Shown piece by piece: positions 22,906-33,420 of a DNA stretch of 64,000 nucleotides (position 1 is the first letter of the stretch; the number at the start of each line of letters is the position of its first letter). The notes below the pieces were generated by a model. That model was not told the origin of the DNA and made no database searches. It was given only the letters and a program-made list of their open reading frames with translations. Source of the stretch: Hemicordylus capensis (Eukaryota > Chordata > Lepidosauria > Squamata > Cordylidae); contig NC_069661.1 in NCBI RefSeq assembly GCF_027244095.1, forward strand, positions 15,076,001 through 15,140,000, in the 5' to 3' direction. Both the position numbers and the translations under genes were made by a program.

Positions 22906-23239
22906 GAGCCTGTTCACACAACCAATAACTGGGTAAGACAAGTATTCTACCAGGTTTGGGAGCTGCGTGCACCCCCAGTTTCTGGTTGTGTGGGAGAAGT
23001 GGTTGTGTGGGAGACAGAAGCTGGGTAGGACAGTTTTTCCTCCTACCTCGGTCAAATGCGGGGTATGGAAGCTGAGTAGGATGGTGCTGTCCTACTCAGC
23101 TCCTGCCTGCCACACTATCACTTCTCCCTCCTCCTGCCTAGTTGTCTGCTCCCACACAACCAAGAATTGGGAGGCGGGGTACACACAGCTCCTAAACCTG
23201 TGTAGAACATTTGTCCTACCCATTTGTGTGAACAGCCTC
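22906..23239. mobile_element. Foldback element with GAGSCTGTTCACACAA ends
   Basis: Left end 'GAGCCTGTTCACACAACC' and right end inverse 'GAGGCTGTTCACACAAAT'. Internal text such as 'GGTTGTGTGGGAG' recurs inverted as 'CTCCCACACAACC'. About 334 bp, non-coding. No clean target duplication, so the superfamily is open. Confidence 0.7.
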
Positions 23240-24290
23240 AGTGAGAGATTCCCCTCCAGACCCACCTACTCTGGAACTCTTGAGGAGGTCAAGAAAGCAG
23301 TGCCTCAGGTCATGATACACCAAATAGCAAGAGGACTCTCAAGTCACCATTGAAGTGGTAGGACAGCAGATTCAAGCTCAAGATTATGTTCTGGTAGGTT
23401 TTCCCCATATGGGCTGCATTCAGTTGAGGAGATGTCTGATAAATGCCGATGTCAGATATTTGCATAACGGTGGTGTTCCGGGGAGGCAGCTGGGTTTGGA
23501 AGCAGAAGTGACTGACCAGCAGACTTCGGAAATTTCAAAGGTCTGCAAATCTGGGGACTTTTTCATCATGCCCTACTTTGCCTCACTCCACTTTGTTTTG
23601 CTTCACACCTAGCTTGATGAAGAGCTCTGGAGAAGCTGAAAACAGTACTCATTACATTGTGATGCATAAATGCTGTTGTTAGTAAAAGGAGAAGAGGAAG
23701 TCAGTGCCCCTGGACCTTCCTTCTGCCTTGCAGCATAAAAATTCCACAGATCATTAAACACACACACACACACACACACACATACACACACACGCCTCTT
23801 CTAGTTTTAGATTACTGGCAGCATGAAGAGGCAGCATGAAGAAGCTGTAAAGACTTATCAACTGTAAATAGGAAGTATGCTCTTTCCCCCAAAAGGCCTT
23901 TATGGTTAACATACCGACAGTTGGGATTTTTCTGCCATCTACTTGCGGGATAGGAAACCAAAAGATGATCATGAACACACAGCCAGGGGCTTCCTCCAGC
24001 ACACATGTTGGAGATCTATGCACAGATGTGCTCAGTTTTCTTCTAGGAGTTGGGAGTTCACATTCACAAAGGGGCTTGCTTACTGAACAAATGAAGCATT
24101 TCCTGTAAGAAGATATTAGTGTGCTTATGGGATCCAGTAGATATCAAAGTCTTGTATGCTTTGGAAACTGCCCAGTGGGTTGAATATCCATGTTCAGGTC
24201 CGAAGGAGACCCTCTTAGAGGAAGGATGGCCAAGCCCTAGCTGGAGAGACAAGAGACCTGCTGGTTCTAGAAGCTCTTAAGAACATAAGA
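23240..24290. other. Unassigned stretch with (CA)n microsatellite
   Basis: (CA)n at 23757-23793. No gene or known repeat recognised elsewhere in it. Confidence 0.5.
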
Positions 24291-24964
24291 ACAGCCCTGC
24301 TGGATCAGACCCAAGGCCCATCTAGTCCAGCATCCTGTTTCCCACAGTGGCCCACCAGATGCTTCTGAGAAGCACACAGGCAAGAGCTGAGGGCATGCCC
24401 TCTCTCTTGCAGTTGCTCCCCTGCAACTGGAATTGAGAGGCCTCTGGCCTCTGAGGCTGGAGGTGGCCTATAGACACCAGACTAGTAGACATTGATAGAC
24501 CCGTCCTTCATAAATTTGTCCAAACCCCTTTTAAAGCCATCCAAGCAAAGGGATTTCTACCACATACCATGGCAGAAAATTCCATTGAGTAATTCTGCGC
24601 AGTGTGAAAAACGACTTCCTTTTGTTGGTCCTAAATTTCACGGTCTTCAGTTTCTTGGGATGACTCCTGGTTCTAGTGTTATGAGAAAGGGTGAAAAAAT
24701 TCTCCTTCCGCTCTCTCTACTCTATGCAGAAATTTATACGTCTCTGTCATGTCTCCCTGTAGTCGCCTCTTTTCCAGACTAAAAAGCCACAGATACTGTA
24801 GCCTTGCCTCAAAAGGAAGGTGCTCCAGGTTCCTGATCATCTTGGTTGCCCTCTTCTGCACCTTTTCCAGTTCTACAATGTCCTTGTTAAGATGTGGTGA
24901 CCAGAACTGTACACAGGACTCCAAATGTGGCCGCACCATAGATTTTTATAAGGGCATTATAATA

Positions 24965-25120
24965 TTTGTTTGTTTGTTTGTTTATCAAATTTATACCCCA
25001 CCCAAACTTACATCTCTGGGTGGCCAACAACAATTAAAACAATTCAGCATAAAACACATATAAAATTAAAACAATACAATAATTTAAAAACCATAAAATT
25101 AAACAGTATTTTAATTAAAA

Positions 25121-25183
<63 letters not shown>

Positions 25184-25330
25184 TTATATGTATATTTTTA
25201 TGTATATTTTTATATATTTATATTTATATATATATATACACACACACAGACAGACACATATATATACACATATATACATATATAAATTAAAAATTTAATA
25301 TTTTTATTTAAAAAAATATTATTAGAATTT
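24965..25330 (-). mobile_element. L2-type tail with (AT)n expansion inside CR1
   Basis: (TTTG)n, then 'ATTTATACCCCACCCAAACT', then an A-rich stretch with (AT)n at 25129-25180 and more AT-rich microsatellite. Comparison with 6760-6785 shows it interrupts CR1 between 'GGGCATTA' and 'TTTTTATTTTCAA'. Confidence 0.75.
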
Positions 25331-25469
25331 TTATTTTCAATTCCCTTCCTAATGATCCCTAGCAAGGAATTTGCCTTTTTCTCCACTGCACATTAAGCTG
25401 ACACTCTCAATGAGCTGTCTACCATGACCTCAAGATCTCTCTCCTGGCCAGTCACTAGGGATGTGCATA

Positions 25470-25612
25470 AAACCGGTTCTCCCGGTTCGGTTCGGGTCCG
25501 AACCGGGTCCGGACCGGACCGGGGTGGTTCGGTTTTGGTTTTGCCAGACCACCCCCCCGGTCCGGTTCGGTTTCGAACCGGTTCGGATCCGAACCGAACC
25601 GGTTCGGATCAC
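25470..25612. promoter_or_regulatory. Left subterminal AACCGGTTCGG-rich region
   Basis: Many direct and inverted copies of 'AACCGGTTCGG' and 'GGTCCGG' are packed into ~140 bp next to the left end. The right end has a matching cluster. Subterminal short repeats bind transposase in several hAT elements; that role here is inferred. Confidence 0.6.
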
Positions 25613-25744
25613 AAAAAGTGGCTGGTTTTGAAGGGGACATTGTGTTCTACCTGCCACCCAAATTTCAAGTCGATTGGACCTTCCTCTGATTTTTTACAAA
25701 TTTTTTTCAAAAAATAAATTTTTGCCCATAACTCACAATGTGGA

Positions 25745-26370
25745 GCCCTTAGGGGCAAAAAAGCTGGGGTGGGTGGTAGCCACCCATGGGTGTCCTCCAC
25801 CCCAAAAATCCCAAGGCAATTGGTGGCTCCTAGTATTATTGGTGAATTTCTGAAGAAAATTTTTTTCCCCATTGGCTAGAATGGGGGTTCGGGGCTGCCC
25901 CAGACCCACCTCTGTGGGGTGGCAGCACCCCCAAAGTGGGTCCGGGGCCATGGCAAAAATGCCCTCAGTCCCTCCCAGCAATCCCCGTAGAGATAGGAGT
26001 GATGGTTCTGTTGTTTTTCTGAGGTATTCTGAGTGTAGATTCTATGATAGCTTATGAGATTTCCAATGAGACACCATGAATCCACTCTCATTTGCTATCA
26101 CAGAATCCACACTCACTCAGAACACCTCAGAAAAACAACAGAACCATCACTCCTATCTCTACGGGGATTGCTGGGAGGGACTGAGGGCATTTTTGCCATG
26201 GCCCCGGACCCACTTTGGCGGTGCTGCCACCCCACAGAGGCGGGTCTGGGGCAGCCCCGAACCCCCATTCTAGCCAATGGAAAAAAATTTTTTCTTCAGA
26301 AATTCACCAATAATACTCGGAGCAACCCAACAATTGCCACCCCATCTTTTTGGCCCCTCTCTCTGGGCGC
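25745..26370. repeat. Long palindrome inside the hAT element
   Basis: The arms (~25745-26050 and ~26090-26370) are nearly identical in inverse, around a short centre near 26070. For example, 'CTACGGGGATTGCTGGGAGG' at ~26160 is the inverse of the text at ~25975. Both strands therefore carry the same short open frame. The smaller element at 19914 also has a foldback interior. Confidence 0.9.
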
Positions 26371-26399
26371 CCTAACACGTAACACCTAGTCAGTCCATC

Positions 26400-28440
26400 T
26401 TAATGCCTACCTACTACCACCACTCCTATCCAAGCAAGTAAGAGGAGGACACTCAGAGAGACAACACCCACTCTCTGATCTAACAAAAAGGCCACTGCTG
26501 TGCTGCCTGCCAGCACAGCAGCAGCAGCGGAGCAGCACACTAAGCACAAGAGCAGCACACACAGAGAAGAAGCAGGAGGCGGAGCAGCAGAGCAGCAGAC
26601 CTGCCGCTCTGCATGATGGGTGACGTGATGCCCAAAGGAACCACCGCCTCACTCAGTGCCTGCCACTGACTAGGCCCGACAGACAGAAGCCAGCCAACCT
26701 GCTCTGCTCTGCTCTGATGCTCCCCATGGATGATGCACACACACCCTACATCTGCATCCCAATGACCAGACCAGACCAGACCAAGTGCGCAGAGTCAGCA
26801 CAGGCCAGCAGCCACCAGCCCAGCAACAACAACAGCTACTACTGCTACCACCACAACCAGTGTTGCCGCTACAATAACATTCCCAGTCCAGTCACGCGCG
26901 CCACAGCCTGAGCCTAGCACACAGCCAACAGCTGCTGCCAGCCAGTGCCTGGCAAGCCCAGCCAACATGAGGAGGAGAGAGCTAACAAGTAGACGGCGCA
27001 CGCACATCACCAACCCATCACGACGGCACAACTGCAAGGGGAGAGGGCACAATTACAGGCAGGAGGAGGAGGAGGAGGAGGAGGAGGAGGAGGAGGCGGG
27101 CGAGGCAATCCTAGCACAGATTTGAAAGTTTAAAATCCACCAGGACATCTTCTAGAATCTAGACTTCTGTTTTTTCTACCACCAGCTGTAGTGTCTAGTT
27201 AGTCAGTGTGCTGTGCAGCTGAGCTGAGCTGAGCTGAGCTGCATGTGAGGAAGGGTGATTGTAGCTAGTTCTTTAGTTTCAGCAGACTGAGCATTGAGCA
27301 TGGGCAGTGGCCTTGGGAAGCAACACAATTACACGACACTCACCTGCTGCTGCTGGTTCTAGAAGTTGCCTCTTCTCGTCTTCACCTCTTCGTGTGTGTG
27401 TGTGTGTGTGTGTGCAGTGAGTGCATGCCTTTTGCCTTGCTGGAAAGAAATGCTTCTCTGGTCCACCACCACAGATCTGCTCAAGGACACAGAGGCCCAA
27501 GGCAGAGGTGGTGGCACCAGTGTGAGTGCATGTGTGCTGGTGGTGTTTGCCACCACAGGTGTTTTGTGTGTGTATGTGTGCGCTGCTAGCTAGGAGGGGG
27601 GAGGGAGGCAGGGAGGGAGGCTGGGAGGCAGGGGGGAGGAAAGGGGAGGGGGAGAGGGATGTAGAGGGGATTGAAGGGGGGAGGGTCCGGCTCAGAGTTG
27701 GTCAGCCACATATTTGTGCACACACGTGCTCACGTGTGTGCTTCGGTGGGAGAGACCAGACTCTCATCATCTGCCAGACCGGGGTTGGGGGCAGGTGAGG
27801 CGGTGGTGGGCTGGAAGGGAGGGAGGATGGAAGGTGGTGAAGAGGAAGGGAGAGGATGAGAGGGGAAGGATGGAGGGAGGCATGGGGGGGAGGAAAAAAA
27901 ACATGTAGACAGACACACACCACACTACACACAGAAAGCATCCACACACAGAGACAGTGCTAGGCATCCATTCACACAGACAGACAGACAGACAGACACA
28001 CAACAGGAAGAGACAGACTGAGCCTGCACCACACACACACACACAGACCCAATTCCCCCCCTGCACAGTTATCAATCAATATGTTGTGTTGGCAGCCAGT
28101 TCATTGCTATTCTGATGGTTTTGGGTTTTTTGCCATCAGCCAACATCAACAGTGACCACAATCAAGATGAACATAAGATGATAATAATTCATTCGTTTCA
28201 TTTCAAAAAATCACCCAATCATCTTCTCCATGTAAACCAAGCCCCCCACACATGATTTCTGGTGACATTTTCAATAAAATCAATTCATTTGGCATTCATC
28301 ATTTTGTTCTCCCTTTGTCACCTTTTTTTCTTTCTTTTGCATAATTTTGAGGCTTGATTTTGACATGGGGTTTTTAAAGAAAAAATTATTTACATGTTTA
28401 TTTACATACAGTATTTACATATCTACACTGCATTTTAGAA
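26400..28440. other. Low-complexity non-coding part of the hAT element
   Basis: Contains CAG/GCAGCA-rich text (26515-26600), (GGA)n at 27060-27096, (GT)n at 27392-27414, a G/A-rich block at 27590-27900 and CA-rich text to 28050. I see no conserved protein; the short open frames are low-complexity artefacts. Confidence 0.7.
28397..28402 (-). other. Possible poly(A) signal of the transposase gene
   Basis: AATAAA on the - strand about 395 bases past the transposase stop codon. No other signal recognised closer. Confidence 0.45.
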
Positions 28441-28795
28441 CGTATACCCGCCGCTGCCGCTAAGTCTAGTACTCCGTGGGCTGTGCTACTTTGGGGGGGT
28501 GTGCCGTGCCCACGCCAGGTCCCCAAATGCTGACAGGTGGATAGATAAAGGGCCTGTGCTGGTCAGCATTGGGTTTCTTTTTAGGTGGGCGTGGGCATTG
28601 TAAACATCTGGCCAGTCGCAGCACTACAACAACTACTACAACTGCATCTCTGTGTGGGCACACTACACGCTGCGACTGGCTGGCACGGCTCAGCATCTGT
28701 CACGTCAGCTCAGCTAGAGGTGGAAGGGGGGAGGGTAGGGATAAGCACAGAGTTCGAGCCAGGCAGGTGACCAACCATGGGGCAACCCACGGTAA

Positions 28796-31576
28796 TCACT
28801 CGCCCGTCTCAAACTGCAGCTTGGGGTAGCCCAACAGGGGGAGGTTCACCTTAAGGAAGACCAGCTGCTCCACCAGACCAGGGTCCAAGCGGGAGCGAGA
28901 GGGTGTCACCACGTCCCCGGCACGTGAAAACACCCGCTCGCTCTGGACACTGGTTGGGGGGCAGGAGAGGAGGCGCACAGCCACCACCGCCAGGTCCGGC
29001 CAGACTTGGCGGCGGCTCGCCCAGAACTGTGCGCAGTCCACGCCGTCTCCCTCCACAGGCTCCTCCAAGTACTGCGCAACGCATTGCTCAGCACTGGAGG
29101 GGGGCCTGGCAGGTCGAGCCTCCCACATACCAGGCATGGCGCCATAGCAGAACCGCTGAAACCACTGGGCGGATCTCGAGTCGGTAGCAAATGGCTGCTG
29201 CGATGGCGCCGCCTGGGATGCCGCGCTGCTGGACTGGGAAGAGGGAGGGGAAGGGGAAGCTGACGCCGGCTGGCCGCCCATGCTGCTGCTGGGTGCGGGT
29301 TGGGCCGCGAGGGCTGCCCCCGCACCACTACCAACACCCTGGTCTCTGCGGGCCCTAGCGGCCTCCTCCTCCCTAACCTTCTCGACCAGGATGCCCTTCC
29401 ACCTGGGCAAGTCGTCGGCACTCACGGCATTGCCCTTGAGGGCTGGGTGACAGAGACAAGCGAGGACATACTCCTCCCTGTCTCCCAGCACATCAACGAG
29501 CCGCTTGTCAACCCCAGACCTCAGCCTCCCAGCCAGAGCACGACCCTCTGGCGTGGTCAGAGAGATATGGAGTCCACCCATCAGCTTCTCGAGACCAACA
29601 GCTGTGGGCAGCGCCTGGCTCAAGGGAGTGGTGTCGCCACACAAGCCCTTCGTGGCAAGCTGGAAGGGCTCGAGTGCCGACACCGCCTCGGACATCTGCT
29701 TCCACTCTGCGTTCGAGAAGTCGCAGACATCCAAGGACTCGTCCCTCGCCAGGGCGACAAGGGCTCTCTCCTGCTCCAACAGGCGCTGGAACAGGAGGAA
29801 GGTGGAGTTCCACCGCGTCTCCACATCCGTAGGGATGAGATGGCGAGGAAGGCCAAGGTCATCCTGCTTCTGGCGAAGCAGTCTCCTGGACTTCTCGCTG
29901 CAGTGGAAGTGGGCGGCCAGCTTGCGGGACTTATCCACAAGCGTAGCCGTGGCAGCAACAGCACCTGCGATGGGGCGGGCCCCCTTCTCCTGGGACGCCC
30001 TCAGCTCCTTAAGGCCAAGGGCGTCCCTGACGGTCAGATGGAGCGTGTGTGCCATACACCGTATGTTCACACAGTCCATGACTGTCTCGACAGCGGCGGT
30101 AACGTTGGCTCCATTGTCGGTGACAATGAAGCCGCGGGAGAGGTGTGGACACCCGCCAATCCACTCCTCTATCTGGCGGTCGAGTACGACCGCCACCTCC
30201 TCCGCGGTGTGCCTCGTGTCCATCGTCTCCACGTGCAGGATGGCCCACCTGTGCCGTAGTGCATCGGGAGCCGCGCCGGACCCGGAAGCATCGCCCGCGG
30301 AGGTCCCCTCACTCTCCGGTCCCCACCAGTGGGCAGTGAGGGCCAGGAAAGAAGCGTGCATCCCACTGACACTGGTCCAGAGGTCAGTCGTGAAATGCAC
30401 GCTTGTCCCGGCCGGAGCTGCACGCAGCTCGGCCGACACGAGCTCCCTGCACCGGCGGTACAGGGAGGGGACCACGTTCCGGCTGAACGTCGTCCTTGAG
30501 GGGATGACGTATTCGGGAGCCAGGTATTGGAGAATACGGCGGAAGCCGTTGTTCTCGACCACCTGAAACGGCTGGTCATCGGTGGAAATCATCTCCCCTA
30601 TGAGGCGGGTGAGGTGATGATGGTCCACGCGAACAATACGCTGGCTGCCCGAGGACTGCGTCCACCGCTGGACGGGCAGTGTAGCCTGCCTGCTGGCTGG
30701 CACACTGCCGCTGCCCGCCCTAGTGGCAGATGCACAAGGCGCACTAGCGCTGCCAGCCTGTCCCCTGAGACCTGGGTGGTGACGCTCTAGGTGTCTCCAC
30801 ATAGGCGTCGTACCCAGGTGCGCAGGGTCCCTTCCACGGCTGACAAGCATCCTGCAGTGGACACAGCGGGCGTGGAATGGGGCATCTTGAGGGACCTCAA
30901 AATGCACCCATGCACCACTGCCCTTGGCCTCCTGCGCCCTGGGCGCCGTCCTAGGCCGTTTCTCGCAGGGTGGCTGCAGTCCTAGGGGGGGGGCGGCCGC
31001 CGCTGCCTGCCCACTGCTGCCACCCAACCCGCCCCTTCCGCCCTCCACAGCGGAGGAAGGGCCCGGCTCAACTGGCATCGGAGAGGCAGGCCTCTCCTCC
31101 ACCACCTCGCCAGACCGCTCCCCACCAGAGTGTCGGGCTTCACGAGGGGGGGCCCCACTGAGCGGCGAAAGGATAGGGGGAAGGGGCCCCAGAGGGAGGG
31201 AGAACCTGGCTGCATCGCTGCCAGCCGCACGGTCCTCACCGCCCTCTACCTGCTCTTCCAACTCCACAGTCTCCTCCACCTCAACAACTGGCGGTAGCTC
31301 AGCAGCACCTGGTGCCGCCGGCGAGGAGGGACCCGCCACAGCCCTAACAGTGCCTCTGCCTCTGCCGCGATTGGCGGCAGCAGGCGTGGGGAACTGAATC
31401 CTGCGCACCAAAGAAGGGGCCGGAGCAAAGAATTCTCCAATGGGGAGAACTGGGGTGTCCTCAGGCTCCCCGCGTCCTCTCCCTCCCCGTGCCGCAGGCG
31501 CACCCCGCACCTGGCCTCTCCCACCTCTGCCTGCCAGCCTTGAGCGAGCCCTGCCCGCCACACGGCGCTCAGACAT
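28796..31576 (-). CDS. hAT-family transposase with BED zinc finger
   Basis: A single uninterrupted 926-codon frame. Residues 1-215 are Arg/Gly/Pro/Glu-rich and probably disordered. A BED-type zinc finger follows at ~220-268 (C238, C241, H262, H267, with 'MWRHLERHHPG'). The RNase-H-like catalytic domain has its first Asp in 'VHFTTDLW' (D398), a second in 'GFIVTDNGANV' (D487), the hAT CxxH motif 'CMAH' (507-510) and the conserved 'ETRWNSTF' (W589). A Ser/Ala/Gln-rich linker spans ~735-800. The C-terminal hAT dimerisation region holds 'SVQSERVFSRAGD', whose Glu (E880) is a candidate third catalytic residue. The protein would bind the element's ends and cut and paste it in the nucleus. The gene is GC- and CpG-rich, unlike its AT-rich surroundings. 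The start chosen is the first Met; initiation further in, or a spliced leader, is possible. Its length exceeds the 600-700 aa common in hAT, mainly through the N-terminal tail and linker. Confidence 0.93.
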   Translation of the reverse strand: MSERRVAGRARSRLAGRGGRGQVRGAPAARGGRGRGEPEDTPVLPIGEFFAPAPSLVRRIQFPTPAAANRGRGRGTVRAVAGPSSPAAPGAAELPPVVEVEETVELEEQVEGGEDRAAGSDAARFSLPLGPLPPILSPLSGAPPREARHSGGERSGEVVEERPASPMPVEPGPSSAVEGGRGGLGGSSGQAAAAAPPLGLQPPCEKRPRTAPRAQEAKGSGAWVHFEVPQDAPFHARCVHCRMLVSRGRDPAHLGTTPMWRHLERHHPGLRGQAGSASAPCASATRAGSGSVPASRQATLPVQRWTQSSGSQRIVRVDHHHLTRLIGEMISTDDQPFQVVENNGFRRILQYLAPEYVIPSRTTFSRNVVPSLYRRCRELVSAELRAAPAGTSVHFTTDLWTSVSGMHASFLALTAHWWGPESEGTSAGDASGSGAAPDALRHRWAILHVETMDTRHTAEEVAVVLDRQIEEWIGGCPHLSRGFIVTDNGANVTAAVETVMDCVNIRCMAHTLHLTVRDALGLKELRASQEKGARPIAGAVAATATLVDKSRKLAAHFHCSEKSRRLLRQKQDDLGLPRHLIPTDVETRWNSTFLLFQRLLEQERALVALARDESLDVCDFSNAEWKQMSEAVSALEPFQLATKGLCGDTTPLSQALPTAVGLEKLMGGLHISLTTPEGRALAGRLRSGVDKRLVDVLGDREEYVLACLCHPALKGNAVSADDLPRWKGILVEKVREEEAARARRDQGVGSGAGAALAAQPAPSSSMGGQPASASPSPPSSQSSSAASQAAPSQQPFATDSRSAQWFQRFCYGAMPGMWEARPARPPSSAEQCVAQYLEEPVEGDGVDCAQFWASRRQVWPDLAVVAVRLLSCPPTSVQSERVFSRAGDVVTPSRSRLDPGLVEQLVFLKVNLPLLGYPKLQFETGE

Positions 31577-32320
31577 GCTGCTAGGTCAGAAGGAGGGAGA
31601 CTTTAGGAGGAAGGCCAGACAGGGTCAAAAAAATAATTTGGAGGGGCTTAGGGGCCAAAAAAAAGGCAGCTGATTTGGAGGCGGCGGGGGGGAAGTTTGT
31701 TTTCAAAAAAGGAAGCCAATTGGGGGGAAAGGAAGACTTTTTGATATGGGGGGGGAAGCCAATCGAAGTGAGGGGGAGGGTGTCCTTTTTGAATTTGGGA
31801 GTCAACCACCAAGCCAATTGGGGAGATGGGTCTGGGAGGGGTTTTTTTTAGAAAAATAGGGGGTTAAAGGGTGGAACCCCGGTGTGGGAGGGTGGCACGG
31901 GCAGTTGGGTGGAGTAGTTGTGGTGTGGGTGGCAAGTTTTTAGCTTTTTTTGGGGGGGAGAGTGGATGGGGGGAGGGCACAGCACCTACCGGGGGTGGGG
32001 GAGGGATGCAATCAACGCTTGGGAACCTGCAGATCAAAGGAGGAAACCCTTATTTAGTGAACTGGAACACAAAGTGTGGGTTCTGGGGGGTGGTTCTCAA
32101 GTAATGCTCCTGTGGGGGGAGCATCAAACTCAATGCAGCCTATTTAGTGACTCTAAATTGCACACAACCAAAACCAGAAGCCAGTCACACCAACACAGAG
32201 GTTGAACCCACCCACTCTGTGACTCTGCCTGCCCAATGCCATGGCAAGCAAGCAGCAGCAAACACTTGATGGCAGCCTCATGGATTGAACATCATGATCA
32301 TCATCATACGTGTGTATTGG

Positions 32321-32662
32321 CCCAGCATGTAGTGGCAGCATCAGAGCCCAGCCAGGACCCCACTCAGACTGCCCCAGAGGCAAGGAAGCACTCTGGCATG
32401 GCATGGGCCCAGCATGTAGTGGCAGCATCAGAGCCCAGCCAGGACCCCACTCAGACTGCCCCAGAGGCAAGGAAGCACTCTGGCATGGCATGGGCCCAGC
32501 ATGTAGTGGCAGCATCAGAGCCCAGCCAGGACCCCACTCAGACTGCCCCAGAGGCAAGGAAGCACTCTGGCATGGCATGGGCCCAGCATGTAGTGGCAGC
32601 ATCGCATCAGAACCCTGGACCCCACTCAGACTGCCCCAGAGGCAAGGAAGCACTCTGGAAGG
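32321..32662. repeat. 87-bp tandem repeat, about four units
   Basis: Units start with 'CCCAGCATGTAGTGGCAGCA' at 32321, 32408, 32495 and 32582. The first three are almost identical; the fourth carries small changes. Because 87 is divisible by three, open frames persist on both strands, but the repetitive peptides look artefactual. Confidence 0.95.
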
Positions 32663-33199
32663 CACCTGTTCAAAAACCACCTGCAAGACGCATGCAATGC
32701 AACGCAACACACAGCAGCAATTTCTTTACTGGGCATGGGCATGAAGACACAAGTTTTACAACAGTACATCTCCTCTCCAAGGTTCCCTCCCTCCTCCCCA
32801 CACCCAAATGCATTTCAGAATAGGGGTGTCCCTATTTAAAACCGCCAGCTAGGGAGAGAAAGGGGCAACAAAAGGTGCACAATCGCACACGCACTAACCC
32901 CTCTTCTTCCGGTCCTTCTCCTGCCACTCACTGCTGGTCACGGATTCGCCGCCGCCAGCCAGCCACCCTGGGCTGAGACACAGCAGGGCGGCCGCACGAG
33001 GCACACAGGCAACCGGGGTAGTTCAACAACGATGGAGGGGCAGAAGTGAGGAGACAACACTATTTGTGTCGCTCAACTCACCCCCAAGCAGAGACAAAAT
33101 CAACCAAAAACTATAAAAAGAAAAAAAAAAACCGATGGCAGCCGCCAGGTGGGTAGGCTACTGTGTGCGGCTGCAGCTGTGGGAGAGGAGGTGGAAAGT

Positions 33200-33360
33200 G
33201 AAGGGGAGCAGAGAGAGAAAAGACTAAGAGAGAGAGAAAAGAGAGGGGGGGCAGGGACAAAGAGAAAGAGAGGAGAGAGAGAGAAAAGAAAGAGAGAGAG
33301 AGGAGAAAGAGAGATGATAGAGAGAAAGAGGAGAGAGGAGAAGCGCAGCGCAGCAGGGAG
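33200..33360. repeat. (GAGA)-rich purine tract
   Basis: About 160 bases almost entirely G and A on the + strand, directly before the 100-bp array. Confidence 0.85.
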
Positions 33361-33420
33361 GGGGGATTCAGGTGTGGGGGGAGGACACAGCAGTAGCAGC
33401 GGTCCAAAGAGGTGGGGGGA

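Noticed and set aside
29300-30566. Two long open frames on the + strand (319 and 353 codons)
   Set aside because: They lie antisense to the transposase gene, are Ser/Arg/Pro-rich, and follow from its GC-rich codon use.
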